From positions 14,963,702-15,027,701 of the forward strand of contig CM068545.1 in assembly GCA_035048495.1 (NCBI GenBank): a DNA stretch of 64,000 nucleotides, in the 5' to 3' direction. Below the pieces are notes generated by a model. That model was given only the letters and a program-made list of their open reading frames with translations, had not been told where the DNA came from and made no database searches. The stretch comes from Euptelea pleiosperma. Its lineage: Eukaryota > Streptophyta > Magnoliopsida > Ranunculales > Eupteleaceae. Below are positions 1-10,570 of this stretch, in pieces. Position numbers and translations under genes: made by a program. The stretch's first letter is position 1, and the number at the start of each line of letters is the position of its first letter.

Positions 1-620
1 TGGCCATCAGACCGTTGAAATTCACTCATAGTCAGAAGTTTATGGCATCAGGCCGTTTAAATTCACCCAAGAGGCCATAAGTAGGATAGTTAAGATTGAC
101 GCTTAAATACCCAAATTTTGGGAGAACCGGTAGAGATAATTAATAATTTATACAAGGGGGAATCTGATGTGTTGGTTACTAATGCTCGCCTTGCGTCTTG
201 GCATGCAACCAGGGACCTAAGCCACAAAGCCAACAGTAAGCGAAGTCGGCCTCGGCCTCGGCCGGAGGGGATATTATGATCAGACTGAGAAAGAAAAATC
301 CGAGGAATCGCTTTTTGTGAAAGAAAGCACATCCAAAGGCCCAACAGTAAGCCAAGCCAACCAGGTGGGGGATAATATGATCAGATTGAGAAAGAGAAAC
401 CGGAGGAATCGTTTCTTGTGAAAGAAAGCATATCTAAGGCTCAATAATGTAGGGACATTTTCACACTGGGCTCGGGCAGTTTACATAAATGGGGCATACT
501 CGAGGTGTGATGACCTTGTGTAATATGGGACCCATGAAGGAGGGTTCGACCGAGGGCCTGTATCTGAGTTATGAGATAAATGAATTTAATCTCACACTAC
601 CAACAGGACCGTAGGATGCA
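1..620. repeat. Short diverged direct repeats, no gene
   Basis: Two copies of a roughly 40-bp unit (tggc-atcag-ccgtt-aaattcac) lie in the first 75 bases. From about 229 to 440 a roughly 105-bp unit is repeated twice; both copies share atgatcaga-tgagaaagagaaa and gaatcg-tt-ttgtgaaagaaagca. The first copy has an inserted cggcctcggcctcgg run. No reading frame here resembles a protein. The rest up to 780 is AT-rich and featureless. Confidence 0.5.
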
Positions 621-782
621 ACATGAATCTTATTTTGCCATTTGATTTTGTTTAAAAGTACATTATCTGAAATCACGTCTTCTAATATTTTCTTACTGTC
701 TCACTTACTTCTCCCATTCTTATAACTTTATCTCAATCGAATTTCCTTTATTTTATTCAAAATCTTAGATTTCTTTAACATG

Positions 783-1122
783 CATGGTTTAAAATCTCGC
801 TTCAGATGAATTTCTTGGTCAAGTGAAAAACTAAGACAAAAATTCAGAAATGAAACGAAACATTCTCAAGATATTGAAAAAATGACAAAAAAGGCGAAGC
901 AAGCAAAACGTTCGAAACATTTTCAAAATCATGCATTTAATGAATAAATAAGCTTAAAGTGATTTTTTTTTCTGATTAAATTGTAATGTCTCGGTGAAAC
1001 AAACTGAAATATTATGAAACAATTCAAAACGAACCAAAACGAACGAATTCATGCATGTTCTGTTTCTGTTCTCTTAAAATCTGAAATGTTTTGTTCGAAA
1101 CATTACGAGATTTTAAACCATG
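783..1122. mobile_element. hAT-like MITE, 340 bp
   Basis: The ends are a perfect 17-bp inverted repeat, catggtttaaaatctcg at 783-799 and its complement at 1106-1122. Outside are ttaacatg (775-782) and ttaacgtg (1123-1130), an 8-bp target duplication with one mismatch. An 8-bp duplication fits the hAT superfamily. There is no coding capacity, so it is non-autonomous. Confidence 0.65.
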
Positions 1123-1233
1123 TTAACGTGCCAATTTCGTGAACAGGCCTATAGGTAAAACCATTAGGCTCATATCCAATGGCTAGAAATCACCCCTCAG
1201 GGTTGTGTGTGTGTGTTTATAGGAGCCATACAT

Positions 1234-1660
1234 TCATGCGTTCAGTGGGTCGGAAGAGTATGCCACATAGTGATATATGGCCTCAACACGCATAATAGAT
1301 ATTAGTGAACAACACCTCAAGTTTTCTATGATAACAAAATCAGACTTGCCACTCGCCGTAGAGAGCTCTCTTAGCCAAAAGGTTTGCACAAAAATTGGTC
1401 TCCTAGTACCTATGACAAAGGATGCATCTCCAGCTCTTTGAAGAAGTTGTCTGCACTCCAAAACGAGGTTCAGCAAGTGCCATGGAACTTGATGGGGCCT
1501 TCCAATAAAGGAGAAAACTGTCTCTGAATCGCATTCCACTGTGATTCCCTGAATACCCAGTTCCCACGGTAGTTGCAGCACCAAGTGACCAACGTAAGCC
1601 CAGTGCGATGGATGGTCTGCGAGCTTGTTTGGATGCACTCCACATACAGCATAGAGGGAA
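1234..1660 (-). pseudogene. Retrotransposon RNase H-like fragment
   Basis: Read on the minus strand, the frame contains WELGIQGITVECDSETV, then HLLNLVLECRQLLQRAGDAS and a degraded end like the F-A-L-A tail of plant RNase H-like (RVT_3) domains. In that family the first stretch is the 'LGI..v.vEcDs' strand-helix segment and the second is the 'ive.cr.ll..f' segment. Frame shifts and the lack of the usual ADxLA ending mark it as decayed. It points away from the plus-strand LINE that starts near 1830, so it comes from a separate insertion or an inversion. Confidence 0.5.
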
Positions 1661-1829
1661 ACAAAGTATTTTGGAGACCCTAAAAACAATACAAACGCAT
1701 CTTTGGCTGGAGGACATGTACATGTGTAACCCACAGCTGCTAGAACCATTCCAAGCCGAAACAACAATAAAGTTTTTATGTTGGCTAAAACTTCTTGATT
1801 CAGAATTTTCATTGTAACCGAACACATCT

Positions 1830-4130
1830 TGACAGGTTACCAACCATGTACTTGGGTATGCCGTTAAGGGCTAGCTACAGATCTGAGGCTCTTGGGAACC
1901 CATTTATAGAAAGATTTGGGTACAGGGTAGCCACTTGGAAGTCAGGGTATCTTTCTAAAAGGAGAAAATTGGGGTTAATTAAGAGCACCCTTTCTAGTTT
2001 ACCCATTTATTATCTGCCGCTGTTCTTTATCCCTAAGAGTGTAGCGAAGATCTTGGAGAAGTTTATGAGGGACTTTTTGTGAAATGACAGGGTTGAGGTT
2101 TTCATAGTTCATTTGATAGATTGGAAGATTGTGTGTAGCACCAAGGCTCAAGGGGGCATAGGGATCACAAACATCATATCATTGGGATGAATGAAGCTTT
2201 GCTGAGCAAGTGGTTGAGGAGGTTTGGAGTGGGGACTTCGAGCCTACGGAGGAAGGCTATTGCGGATAAATAAGAGATCTCGAACTTCAGTTGGGATAGT
2301 AGAGCAATTTGATCAGCTTATGATTGCAGCATTTGCAGGGACATTATGAAGATGTTTGGGGTATTTTATATAGGTGTGCAATACAGGGTGGGTATAGGGG
2401 ATAGGGGATAGGGTTAGATTTTGGGATGACATGTGGTGTGGAGAAGCTTCTCTTAAAAGAGATTTTCCGAGTCTTTTCTCTATCTCTAATAAGAAGAATT
2501 GTTTGGTTTAGGACTGCTTGACTTGGGAGGGGAAAGATGTGTCTTGAAATTTTGGTTTCATGAGAAGCTTTAATAGGGCTGCAACTTGGGCGGGATCAAC
2601 CCGAGCCCAACGGGTTGAACCCGACACTAGGGTTGGGTTGGGTTAGCCCTTTTAGAACTTGGGTTGGGCTTGGGCCGGATTTTTGATAACCTGATCAAAT
2701 CAGGTTGGGTTAGGGTTGAGGCTTGGCCCAACCCGAGCCCAACTTACAAACTATATATATATATATTAGTTTTACCAACAAATATCCACACTACATTTTG
2801 GCAAATGCAGCAACCCATGGATGTTTGTTCTTCGTAACTACAACTTTTGTGTGATATTACAAAATGTCATTGAAACTACATTTTGACATTTTATTTGATC
2901 GGTTGATAGTGAAAATATCATGTTTTTCTCTAACGAAGATTTTTGGTTATTTCTTTAGTGACTTTTATCATGCATTCGAGTTAATGAACTTTTACGTTAT
3001 TATGAAAATATCACGTTTTCTTTCACGAGCTTTGAAAATGAAGTTATGCTATTATTTAATGGTTAGCACAACGGCTATTGTATTGATCGATAAATTATTT
3101 TAATATGAAAAAATTTAACAATATTTCCAACCAATAAAAAAAATTAAGAAATTGACCAACCCGACTAACCCGACCAACCCTATCTAGCTTAGGGTTGGAA
3201 AATCTAGGCCCGACCTTGGGTTGGGTTGGGTTAGGGTTGACAGCCTTTAAGGTTGGGTTGGGCTAGGGTTGGCCTCCAACCCGACCCAACCCGCCCGAGT
3301 TGCAACCCTAAGCTTTAATGATTGGGAGATTAAGTCAGTTTCTTGTTGACTCTCTTTCATATTTGATTGTTTCAAATCTTTCTCGACTTAGGACAAACAC
3401 GTGGAGATGGTCATTTTTCGGTTCACTCTTTTTATATGGCCTTGCTTCAACCTATCAGCTCCTCGTTCTTGACTTGTTTTGTTTGGGGCTTCAAGATCCC
3501 ATCCAAGATTGCTTTCTTTTTGTAGACTACTACTCTGGATAAGATCTTGACGGTGGATCACTGGATTTTGTGAAGGATTATCATTGTAGATTTTTGTTTG
3601 ATGTATAAACATTGTGGGGAATCGGTTAATCATCTTCTCCTACATTGTGACATAGCAAAAGAAATTTGGTCTTCGTTTATGGCAGAGTTTAGGATTAGCT
3701 GGGTTATGCTAGGCATCTTGTTGACTCTAATCTTTAGTTGGCATACTAATGCCTTTTTTTTTTTCTTTCTAGAGGACTAGTGTTATAACAGATTCTTCCA
3801 TTTGCAATTTGTTGGGGCCTTTGGATGGAGAGAAAAAATAGTTTTCGAAGGCAAGGAAGAAGAGGCAGTTACGGTCATTCTCAATATCAAGAGTCTTACG
3901 TTTTTGTGGTCTAAAGCTTTTAAAGAGTGTAGAGGTTTTTCTTTGAATACTCCATGTTCCATTGGGATCTTGTATGCTTTAGAGAAGGCTGGCCGCTAGA
4001 TGTTTTTTCTTTTTGCTTCTTCCCGTGTTGTCTTTGTAGTCTTTTGCAGGTCATCTCGAACTCTTAGGCTTGTTTTGTATCATGGTTGGCATTTGCACCT
4101 TTACTAAATTCTATACTTGTAAAAAAAAAT
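1830..4130 (+). pseudogene. Non-LTR retrotransposon (LINE) 3' remnant, interrupted
   Basis: The stretch from 1845 to 2080 reads LPTMYLGMPL, then ERFGYRVATWKSGYLSKRRK, LIKSTLSSLP and FMRDFL. This is the conserved segment just after the reverse transcriptase palm in plant L1-type LINEs. Broken frames continue to 2573 (VRFWDDMWCGEASLKRDFP). After the inserted element at 2574-3310 the zinc-binding RT domain follows (KIAFFLWTTTLDKI-like, then HCGESVNHLLLHCDIAKEIW near 3605-3670). A short A-run near 4122-4130 probably marks the 3' end. Many stops and shifts rule out function. The 5' half of the element is absent. Confidence 0.75.
2574..3310. mobile_element. hAT-like non-autonomous element, 737 bp, nested in LINE
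   Basis: The ends are tagggctgcaacttgggcgg at 2574 and the complement of tagggttgcaactcgggcgg ending at 3310. The flanks are a perfect 8-bp duplication, agctttaa (2566-2573 and 3311-3318). The sub-terminal parts are rich in gggttggg/cccaaccc repeats; the middle is AT-rich and non-coding. The terminal TAGGG and the 8-bp duplication fit hAT. Removing it joins the two halves of the surrounding LINE remnant, so the insertion is younger than the LINE. Confidence 0.9.
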
Positions 4131-4603
4131 CAAGTGAATTTGATCACACTTGAAAATCATGGTGCAAACCAAATTGGTTAATTGTGGTCAAATTAGTCAT
4201 TTGTCCATGACAACTGTGGCAAATTCCAACCAAATTGGTCAATCCTTCAGCAGATGTGAATACAACTTTTTTTATAGTTCCCTGATAGAGTCTAGTCAGA
4301 AACTTCTAACATGAATGAAGAAAAAAAGAAATAAAAAAAAATGAAATTGATCAAAATGATAATTAAAATGTTTGGATGACCAAAAGATCCTTGAAGTTCA
4401 AAAATGACAGTTCAAGAGGTTTAACACTAATGCAATTTGCATAAATCGGATATGGCAGTAGAATTCTCTTTATGGAAGCCAACAACACATACGTATATGC
4501 AACTAGCTCATGCATGCAATGAAACTCTGCATTGATGCCATGGAGAGGATAACTCTCCTGTTAAGAGTTTCGATCATAGAAACACAGATTAACAGCCATT
4601 CAA
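4131..4603. other. Intergenic, nothing recognised
   Basis: AT-rich sequence between the LINE 3' end and the stop codon of the first PPR gene. The part next to 4603 must contain that gene's 3' untranslated region. I see no repeat ends or coding signal. Confidence 0.5.
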
Positions 4604-7600
4604 TCATTCGGATTTGTCTAGTATTATGCTCAAGATCTTCTTTGTTTCTTCATCTTCATCTATTTTGTCAGATTTCATGCTCTCCAAAAGACCATCCACT
4701 TCTTTTCCACTTCTGATGTTCGCCTTGATCAAGGCATGATACATCTCTTTATTCATGGGGATCACAGTCTTCAACAAGCCCACAAAAGCCTCTACGTCTT
4801 CGACTTGACCTTTATCACCAAGCCAACACAATATACTCGTAATCACCTTAGGATTTGGTCTCCAACCTTCATTACCCGCATGTCGTGAGAAAGCCATCTT
4901 CATGCACTGCACAGCCTTCTCCATCTCACCTTGATGCATGTACCCCGCAGCTACTATCCCCCAACTGTTTGGGGTTGGAGCCTTCCCTTTCTCCACTATG
5001 TCTTCGAGCATTGCCTCGGCTTTCTCAACCAAACCCTTCTGAGAATACCCAATAAGGAGGGTATTTGGCACGCGGAAATCATAACTGTTGCCAGAGGACT
5101 CCCACTCCTTGAGCAATTTCTCTGCTTCTTCAAACTCTCCGAGCTTAACCAGTGACCCCAACATGGTAATATAATCCCTATTGATATACCTCTTACAAGC
5201 AGCCTTCTTAAGCACCCATAACCTCAGCATCTCAGCCTTATTCCCAAGACTTGCATATAGTGAAATGAGATGATTGTAGCCAAGCCCATCTTTTTTATCC
5301 AGCTTCTGTTCTGCTTTCTTCAGGGCAGCAACTGCCTTGTCAGTGAGACCTGCTTTTATGTAGAAATTGGCCACCGCGGCATAAGTGCTCCAGTCCATGA
5401 AGATATGGGGTTGGCTCTCCATTTCTTCTAGAAAGTTCTCCATTCCGGTGATATCGGATCTCACCCCATAAGAGTTGATGCAGATTCTGTAGCTGAAGTT
5501 GTCAGGGGAGACCCCATTCTCCTTCATCTCAGTCAGCACATTGGGGATCTTCTCGTATTCACCAATATTTGTATAAAGGCACATGATATCATTGTAGTTG
5601 AGAGGAGTCAAAGAAAAACCCATGTCCTTCATCTTCTGCAAATGATACAGGGATTTATCGGTCAGGCGTTCTCTGACGTAACAGTTCAGGAGTGCACCAT
5701 AGGTCTTATCGGTTTTATCTTGGTCACTCATATTATTGAAGTAGCTCTCAGCAGAATCCAGCCCACGTACCCGACCAATCAGATCCAACTGCACAGCGTG
5801 GTTGCTTGGTGAAAATGTGCAAACACCTATTTTACCCATCCACTCAGAAACCTGCATCCATAAAGCACCCCGCAGCAAATTATTAGGAAACAAAATAAAT
5901 TGAAACATAGACCAATAGTGTAACAACTAATGATTCATTACATTAACCAGAACCAATGTTCTTTTATACCTTATCTAAAAAGTAATGGGTACGGAGTGTG
6001 AAAAGAACGTATCCATTGCTTGCAAAAGGGCCACTATATGTATGTGTGACAGATGCGGCTGTTATTGGACACGGCTACTTCAAGATATTCGATATACTAA
6101 CTCAGTGAAGGTAGATGTCCCACATTGATCAAGCAAAGGAACAAAGAACGATAATACTTCCTAAGAGTCAGAACATTAAGAAAGTAAATGAGATTTCATC
6201 CCATAATCCTCCTTTTGAGATTTATTACAAGGCTTATACGCATGCATACATACAGATATATAAATAGTGTATGCAAGCTACATACACTATGTTATGTAGA
6301 TAGAAATTTCTTGGGAAAAAAAAGGAACCGAAAGGCGAAAGTGGCTTGATTGCAGACCATTACCACCCAATGGAAAGAGGATGGCACTTCATCATCATCA
6401 TCATCATAAGATTTATCCCAGCGACATGGGTTGGCCACACGTAACCTGTTCCTCCATTCAATTATTCTCTTCAGATACGTCAGCTGACCCTTAACTGGCA
6501 TTAGCAAGCCATTTTGTAAATACTATATTAAATTGTACTGTCATAGGTAATCATCATATTAAGTTATATGCCATTGCTCAGTTTCTAATGTCAACTGGCA
6601 AGTACCCTGACTTTCTCTATATTCATGTCTCTCTCTTTTTTCTTCCTTTTTTTTGATAAGCATTTCCATGTCTCTCCTGTATGTCGCTGAATTTCATTTT
6701 CTTCATTTCTCAAGCATTTCCAAAGCTTTTCGATGAGGTTAAAACAAAAGGAATCCTCAAACATTTCCCACTCCCCAAATGTCCCCTGAATTCAGAGAAA
6801 TGAAAATCCTTCCCCACTCATTTCCCGCACCCAAAAAATCAGAATTAATTGAATTATCTAGCAGTGTTTAAAAGGTGTTTGAGGCTTATGCCTTGAGGCT
6901 CACCTCGGGGTGAGGCTTTTCCAAAACGCTCCGAGGCTTATGAAAAAAGCTTAAAAGCTTATGAGGCATACGTCTCATCCATTAAGGCTCTAAAAATGGC
7001 TTACACCTCACGCCTTTTACACCTTTTTTAACGCCTTAGATCAAAAGCGTGTGCCTCACATGCATATGCTGGTGGAGGCAACCGTACCTTAATTTTTTTA
7101 ACTTAATTCCTCTTTTTCTCCCCCTAAAACAACAGTTAATTTATAATAAGCTATTTTAGGTTAAATAAAAGCAACAAAAATTCTCTTTCCCTATATGAAA
7201 TAAATTAATGTTAAATTTACCTAAATTTATCATTTTTATTGAATTATCCTATTTATTTATTTTCTTATTCTCAGTATTCATTTAGAAAGGTATTCTCGTG
7301 AGGCTTACACCCCACACCTTGAGGTTTACTCATCACGCTTTAGGACATTGAAGCACCTTGCCCCACGCCTCCTCGTTTAAAAAGATTGTTATCTAATGGG
7401 GTTCCAGTAAAATGCCAAGATGCTACTCCAAATTTGAAACTAGTCCTCAGGCACAAATATTTTCGTATACAATGCACTTTTGAAATCATTCTGTTCAATT
7501 AAACAAAATTTACCTAGCGTTCCCTTGTGCTTAAGAACACACATTTTCTTTTTGATAAGCTAAGAACACAAACATACTCCATTCAACAACATGAGGGTTT

Positions 7601-8269
7601 TCCAAGAAACACCCCAGAAAGGGGGGATGGGATCCTTAATGCAACATTACAGAAAGTTTATATCCAGGGAAATCCATTACCCACCCATTTCTCCAAAATC
7701 CCCCAAAACAAGAAAACAAATTCAAACCAATGGATTAGGCCAAACAGGTTTCCCAGAACACATCTCAGAAAAACAGAAATTCAATTTCTGAACAACCCAT
7801 ATTGCAACATTACAGTTCATTTCCACGCCTCTCTAGCACCTTTTATGACTTTTCAGTTCATTTTCACATTTCGAATACTGTTAAAAATACCAACAGATCA
7901 AAAATCGACAAATGCCCAAATTCTAACTACCAAATTCATCGATTTCGACAGCTCAAAATAGAGAAAACAAAACAGAAGCGATCAGAAAAGAAAAAACCGA
8001 ACCTCAAGGGCTTGTGCGTATCTCTTGCGGCTCCGGAGATCGCGAATGATGCGTTGGAGCTCTATTACTCGAACCTTCCTCCCCTTCTCCACCCATTTGT
8101 CGAGCTCAGGAACCACACTGATACTAGGGTGTCCGAGCGGACTGATCTTGGAATACAGGTTAATCTTAGAGAACCTCCCAGTGTACAAACCCCGAATTCC
8201 CGAGAACCGAAGACTAGATTGGTGGTTTAACCTCAATCGATTCAAGATCGAGAAGAGACTTGAATCCAT
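4604..8269 (-). CDS. P-class PPR protein, probably mitochondrial (copy A)
   Basis: Two exons, 8003-8269 and 4604-5851, join to 504 residues. The splice is phase 0: QALE, gt at 8002-8001, ag at 5853-5852, then VSEWMGKIG. Residues 1-35 are Arg/Ser-rich with few acidic residues, like a mitochondrial presequence. A helical segment (VPELDKWVEKGRKV, then LQRIIRDLRSRKRYAQALE) precedes about ten degenerate 35-residue PPR motifs, for example TYGALLNCYVRERLTDKSLY, NYNDIMCLYTNIGEYEKI and TYAAVANFYIKAGLTDKAVA. This layout, including the exon junction after ALE, is typical of the short P-class family that includes Arabidopsis At2g20710. Such proteins bind organellar RNA. No E, DYW or SMR domain is present. 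It is a diverged paralogue of the plus-strand gene at 12349-16266 and points away from it. The RNA target is unknown. Confidence 0.92.
5852..8002 (-). other. Intron of PPR copy A (2151 bp)
   Basis: GT-AG intron by frame. It holds an AT-rich unique part, an atc microsatellite near 6392-6409 and the 'gaggctta' repeat described separately. Open frames around 7527-7960 show no protein similarity. Confidence 0.75.
6862..7385 (+). mobile_element. 'gaggctta' foldback-like repeat in PPR A intron
   Basis: It begins gtgtttaaaaggtgtttgag and ends cctcctcgtttaaaaaga, imperfectly inverted ends. It is full of gaggctta/cacctcac words and has an AT-rich core with ataataagctatttaggtt-like sequence. A related copy sits at about 13887-14400 in the intron of the other PPR gene, in the same orientation on the plus strand. 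Confidence 0.6.
8003..8269 (-). CDS. PPR copy A, exon 1
   Basis: 89 codons from the ATG at 8269-8267 to GAG at 8005-8003, followed by gt. It encodes the targeting sequence and the first helices. The open frame runs a few codons into the intron, and that tail is not part of the protein. Confidence 0.88.
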
Positions 8270-9150
8270 TAGTGGTTTCTAGGGTTATTACGAGCTCTGA
8301 ATGTGAGAAAATGTCGACTGTGAGGTTTTAGGTGACGAAGAACACTGAAGGGATCTGGGGTTTAAGACTTCTAGTTCCATATTGGACGCCTGTTAATGGG
8401 CCAGGCTTTGAGCAGTAAAAAGATCGGCCCAAGTTATTCTCGGGCGGAGCTACTTAAGCAAGGCCCAGCCATAGATGCATTAGAAGGCCCGGGCCAGTCT
8501 TATTCTTTTTTTTTTTTTTTTGTAATCGGGCCAGTCTTATTCTTGGCAAGCTGCAGACCAAGCCAAAAATTATTTAATAAAATAAAATTATTATAAACCT
8601 AGTAATATCTATCATATATAATTTCTAGTAGAATTTAAAATAACAAGGGCCCATTGGGCTCCACAAGCTTGACCCTTCTAAATAGTAGCCCAAGCTTGTC
8701 AATTGCAAGGTGAGCCTTATGGCTCATTAGGGGACGTTTGGCAACACAAATATAAGTAACTTATTGACTTTTATAAGCCAAAAAGTTAGTTTGGATGTGT
8801 TGTGTAGTTTAACTTTTAAAAAGTTAAAAACTAACTTAAAACTGAAATTTATTAATTAAGATATCGGAATTGTTATTTCATGGCGGAGCGGGCCGAATCC
8901 AGAGTCGCCATTTTTCCGCAAAATTATTTAAATAAAGACGTTTATTAATCTATTTTTTGTTTGAACCATATCCCTTCCCCCTTAGAACATATTAAAATGC
9001 TTCACCAAACTTTACAGAGAAGCAAAAAATTGGCCGGCTGTTTAATGTCAACTTTAGTGTATTAAGACATCCCTTACTAATTGCCGGCAGCTAGCTAGCT
9101 TTATCCAACAATTTCCATTCATAATTCCATATTTCAAGTGGGGCAGTGTT
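8270..9150. other. Upstream region of PPR copy A
   Basis: The sequence next to 8270 is the leader and promoter of copy A; it contains a taaccctaga telobox-like word read on the minus strand (8279-8288). Around 8400-8560 there are gggccag words and a T-run. From about 8727 (ggggacgtttggcaacaca) an AT-rich MITE-like end is visible, but I cannot find its partner. No gene. Confidence 0.4.
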
Positions 9151-9158
9151 GCTATCAT

Positions 9159-9589
9159 TAGGGGTGTCAACGGGTCGGTTTCGGTTCGGTTCTTAAGGTG
9201 ACCAGAACCGGAAAAATCGGTTCCGGTTCGGTTCTTAAGGTGACCAGAACCGAAAAAATTGGTTCCGGTTCTTATCGATTCGGTTCCTTAACGGTTCCGG
9301 TTCTCAAAGTGATGGATCCGGAACCGGAACCGGAACCAGAACCGATTATGTATTTATGTCGGTTTCGGTTCCGGGTATATTTGGCCAAATCTTGAGAATA
9401 TTAGAATATTTACACTATATTTATTTATTGGTACTGGTTCTTATCGGTTTCGGTTCCATACTAGGCTACCCAGAACCGGAACCGTTTTTGTCGGTTCCGG
9501 TTACTTTTTAATCGGTTCCCAAAAATGTGGAACCGGAACCGGTGTTTTCGGTGCCGGTTCCGGTTAAACAGGTAAAATTGACACCCCTA
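9159..9589. mobile_element. hAT-like MITE, 431 bp, upstream of peptide gene
   Basis: The element starts taggggtgtcaacgggtcgg and ends aaaattgacacccccta-like (ttgacacccct, a at 9589). It is filled with ggttccggttc/gaaccggaacc words. A perfect 8-bp duplication, gctatcat, flanks it (9151-9158 and 9590-9597). A second, better-diverged member is at 17252-17606 and a degraded one near 46293. It ends about 240 bp before the TATA box of the peptide gene, so it sits in its promoter region. Confidence 0.92.
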
Positions 9590-9829
9590 GCTATCATCCC
9601 TAGGGCGCCAGACTACTAGATTGTCCCTTGGGATTCACACCACACAAATCTCTAAGACCGTCCAATTGTCGTCCTCGGGACGACAGCATCTTTTACCTTT
9701 CAAGTGTACCACAGGTTACAACTCATTTGACACTATCGTTTGGGTTAAAAATGTGCAAAAATGGTGTCACAAGCCGGCCCACCTCCTTACATGAAAAACC
9801 AAGCCATTCTGTATGTCACTACTAGTCAC

Positions 9830-9837
9830 TATAAAAA
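9830..9837 (+). promoter_or_regulatory. TATA box of the IDA-like gene
   Basis: The sequence tataaaaa lies 61 bp before the ATG at 9898. That spacing leaves a leader of about 30 nt, normal for a plant gene. Confidence 0.6.
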
Positions 9838-9897
9838 CTAATACTCAGTGTTGCTCCCAAACACTCAACATTTGGATCTTCTTCTTTCCATTTTGCA

Positions 9898-10119
9898 ATG
9901 GGTTATTTTCATATAAGCAAGAACTTGTGCTTCTTCATGGTTCTAGCCATGGTTCTATCTCTCATGGGGTGCTTACAGGCTCGCCGGCTACCTCCTGCCG
10001 ATGTTCGAGGGATTGAACGTCATACTTCGTTCGGTACGACGGACTTGAAGACATTCAAAGCAATGCTTCCAAAGTATGTGCCTGTGCCACCATCTGGACC
10101 AAGTACTGGTACTAATTGA
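9898..10119 (+). CDS. IDA-like secreted signalling peptide precursor
   Basis: This intronless gene encodes 73 residues. Residues 1-28 are a clear signal peptide (basic start, then CFFMVLAMVLSLMGCLQA). A short variable middle is rich in charged residues. The C-terminus, residues 53-73, is F-K-A-M-LPKYVPVPPSGPSTGTN. Known IDA/IDL precursors end in a conserved segment of the form F-x-x-LPK-G-VPIPPSAPSKRHN, which is cut out, hydroxylated on proline and bound by HAESA-type receptor kinases to control organ shedding and cell separation. Here LPK, the VP-x-PPS core, PS and the final Asn are kept, but the basic KRH is replaced by TGT. A TATA box stands 61 bp upstream. I infer a member of the IDL or closely related PIP/CEP-like superfamily. 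The altered tail makes its receptor uncertain. Confidence 0.75.
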   Translation: MGYFHISKNLCFFMVLAMVLSLMGCLQARRLPPADVRGIERHTSFGTTDLKTFKAMLPKYVPVPPSGPSTGTN

Positions 10120-10277
10120 GTCGAACGAGCGACAATGGCATTGTTCTTAATGTGGCATGAGCTGTAGTTGTTGCATTACCAATTACTATATATATATTCG
10201 ATTGAAAATGTGGTTTCGATTGGACGGTCCAAAGGCTGAGACTCTATTTCACGCTAGTAGATGTAAATTTACGAGCC
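10120..10277. other. 3' flank of peptide gene
   Basis: Presumed 3' untranslated region and flank; an AT-rich stretch ending attactatatatatatattc-like sequence lies near 10180. Nothing else is seen. Confidence 0.35.
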
Positions 10278-10472
10278 CGTTTTTTGCTGCATAGCGCTTA
10301 GCTTCAAGGGCGAAGTTTAGTGGCTCTGCATCCAACATGTACCCCTGCCTGCCAATCATATTCTCAGAGAAAATTCAAATTTCTAAAATTATAAAGAGAG
10401 TCGTAAAGGGTAGATGTCGGATGAAGAGCTGCTTAGCTTGGGTCTTGAAGCTAAGCGCTATGCAGGAAAAAT
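10278..10472. repeat. Hairpin-forming inverted repeat (miRNA-like or MITE)
   Basis: The left arm holds ctgcatagcgcttagcttcaag at 10287-10308 in two parts (ctgcatagcg, cttagcttcaag), and 10444-10465 is its perfect 22-base complement. Pairing continues imperfectly on both sides (gctctgcatccaacatgtaccc against its counterpart at 10405-10430), giving arms of about 65 nt around a loop of about 75 nt. No target-site duplication is evident. It starts about 160 bp after the peptide gene's stop codon on the plus strand. Confidence 0.6.
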
Positions 10473-10570
10473 GAACTCTAATTTGACTATTAATACACTG
10501 TTCTTGATGTACGTTTACAAGATGTTGCTTATCAAAATGTTAGGTTATGCAGTTGATCATTTATTTTTTG

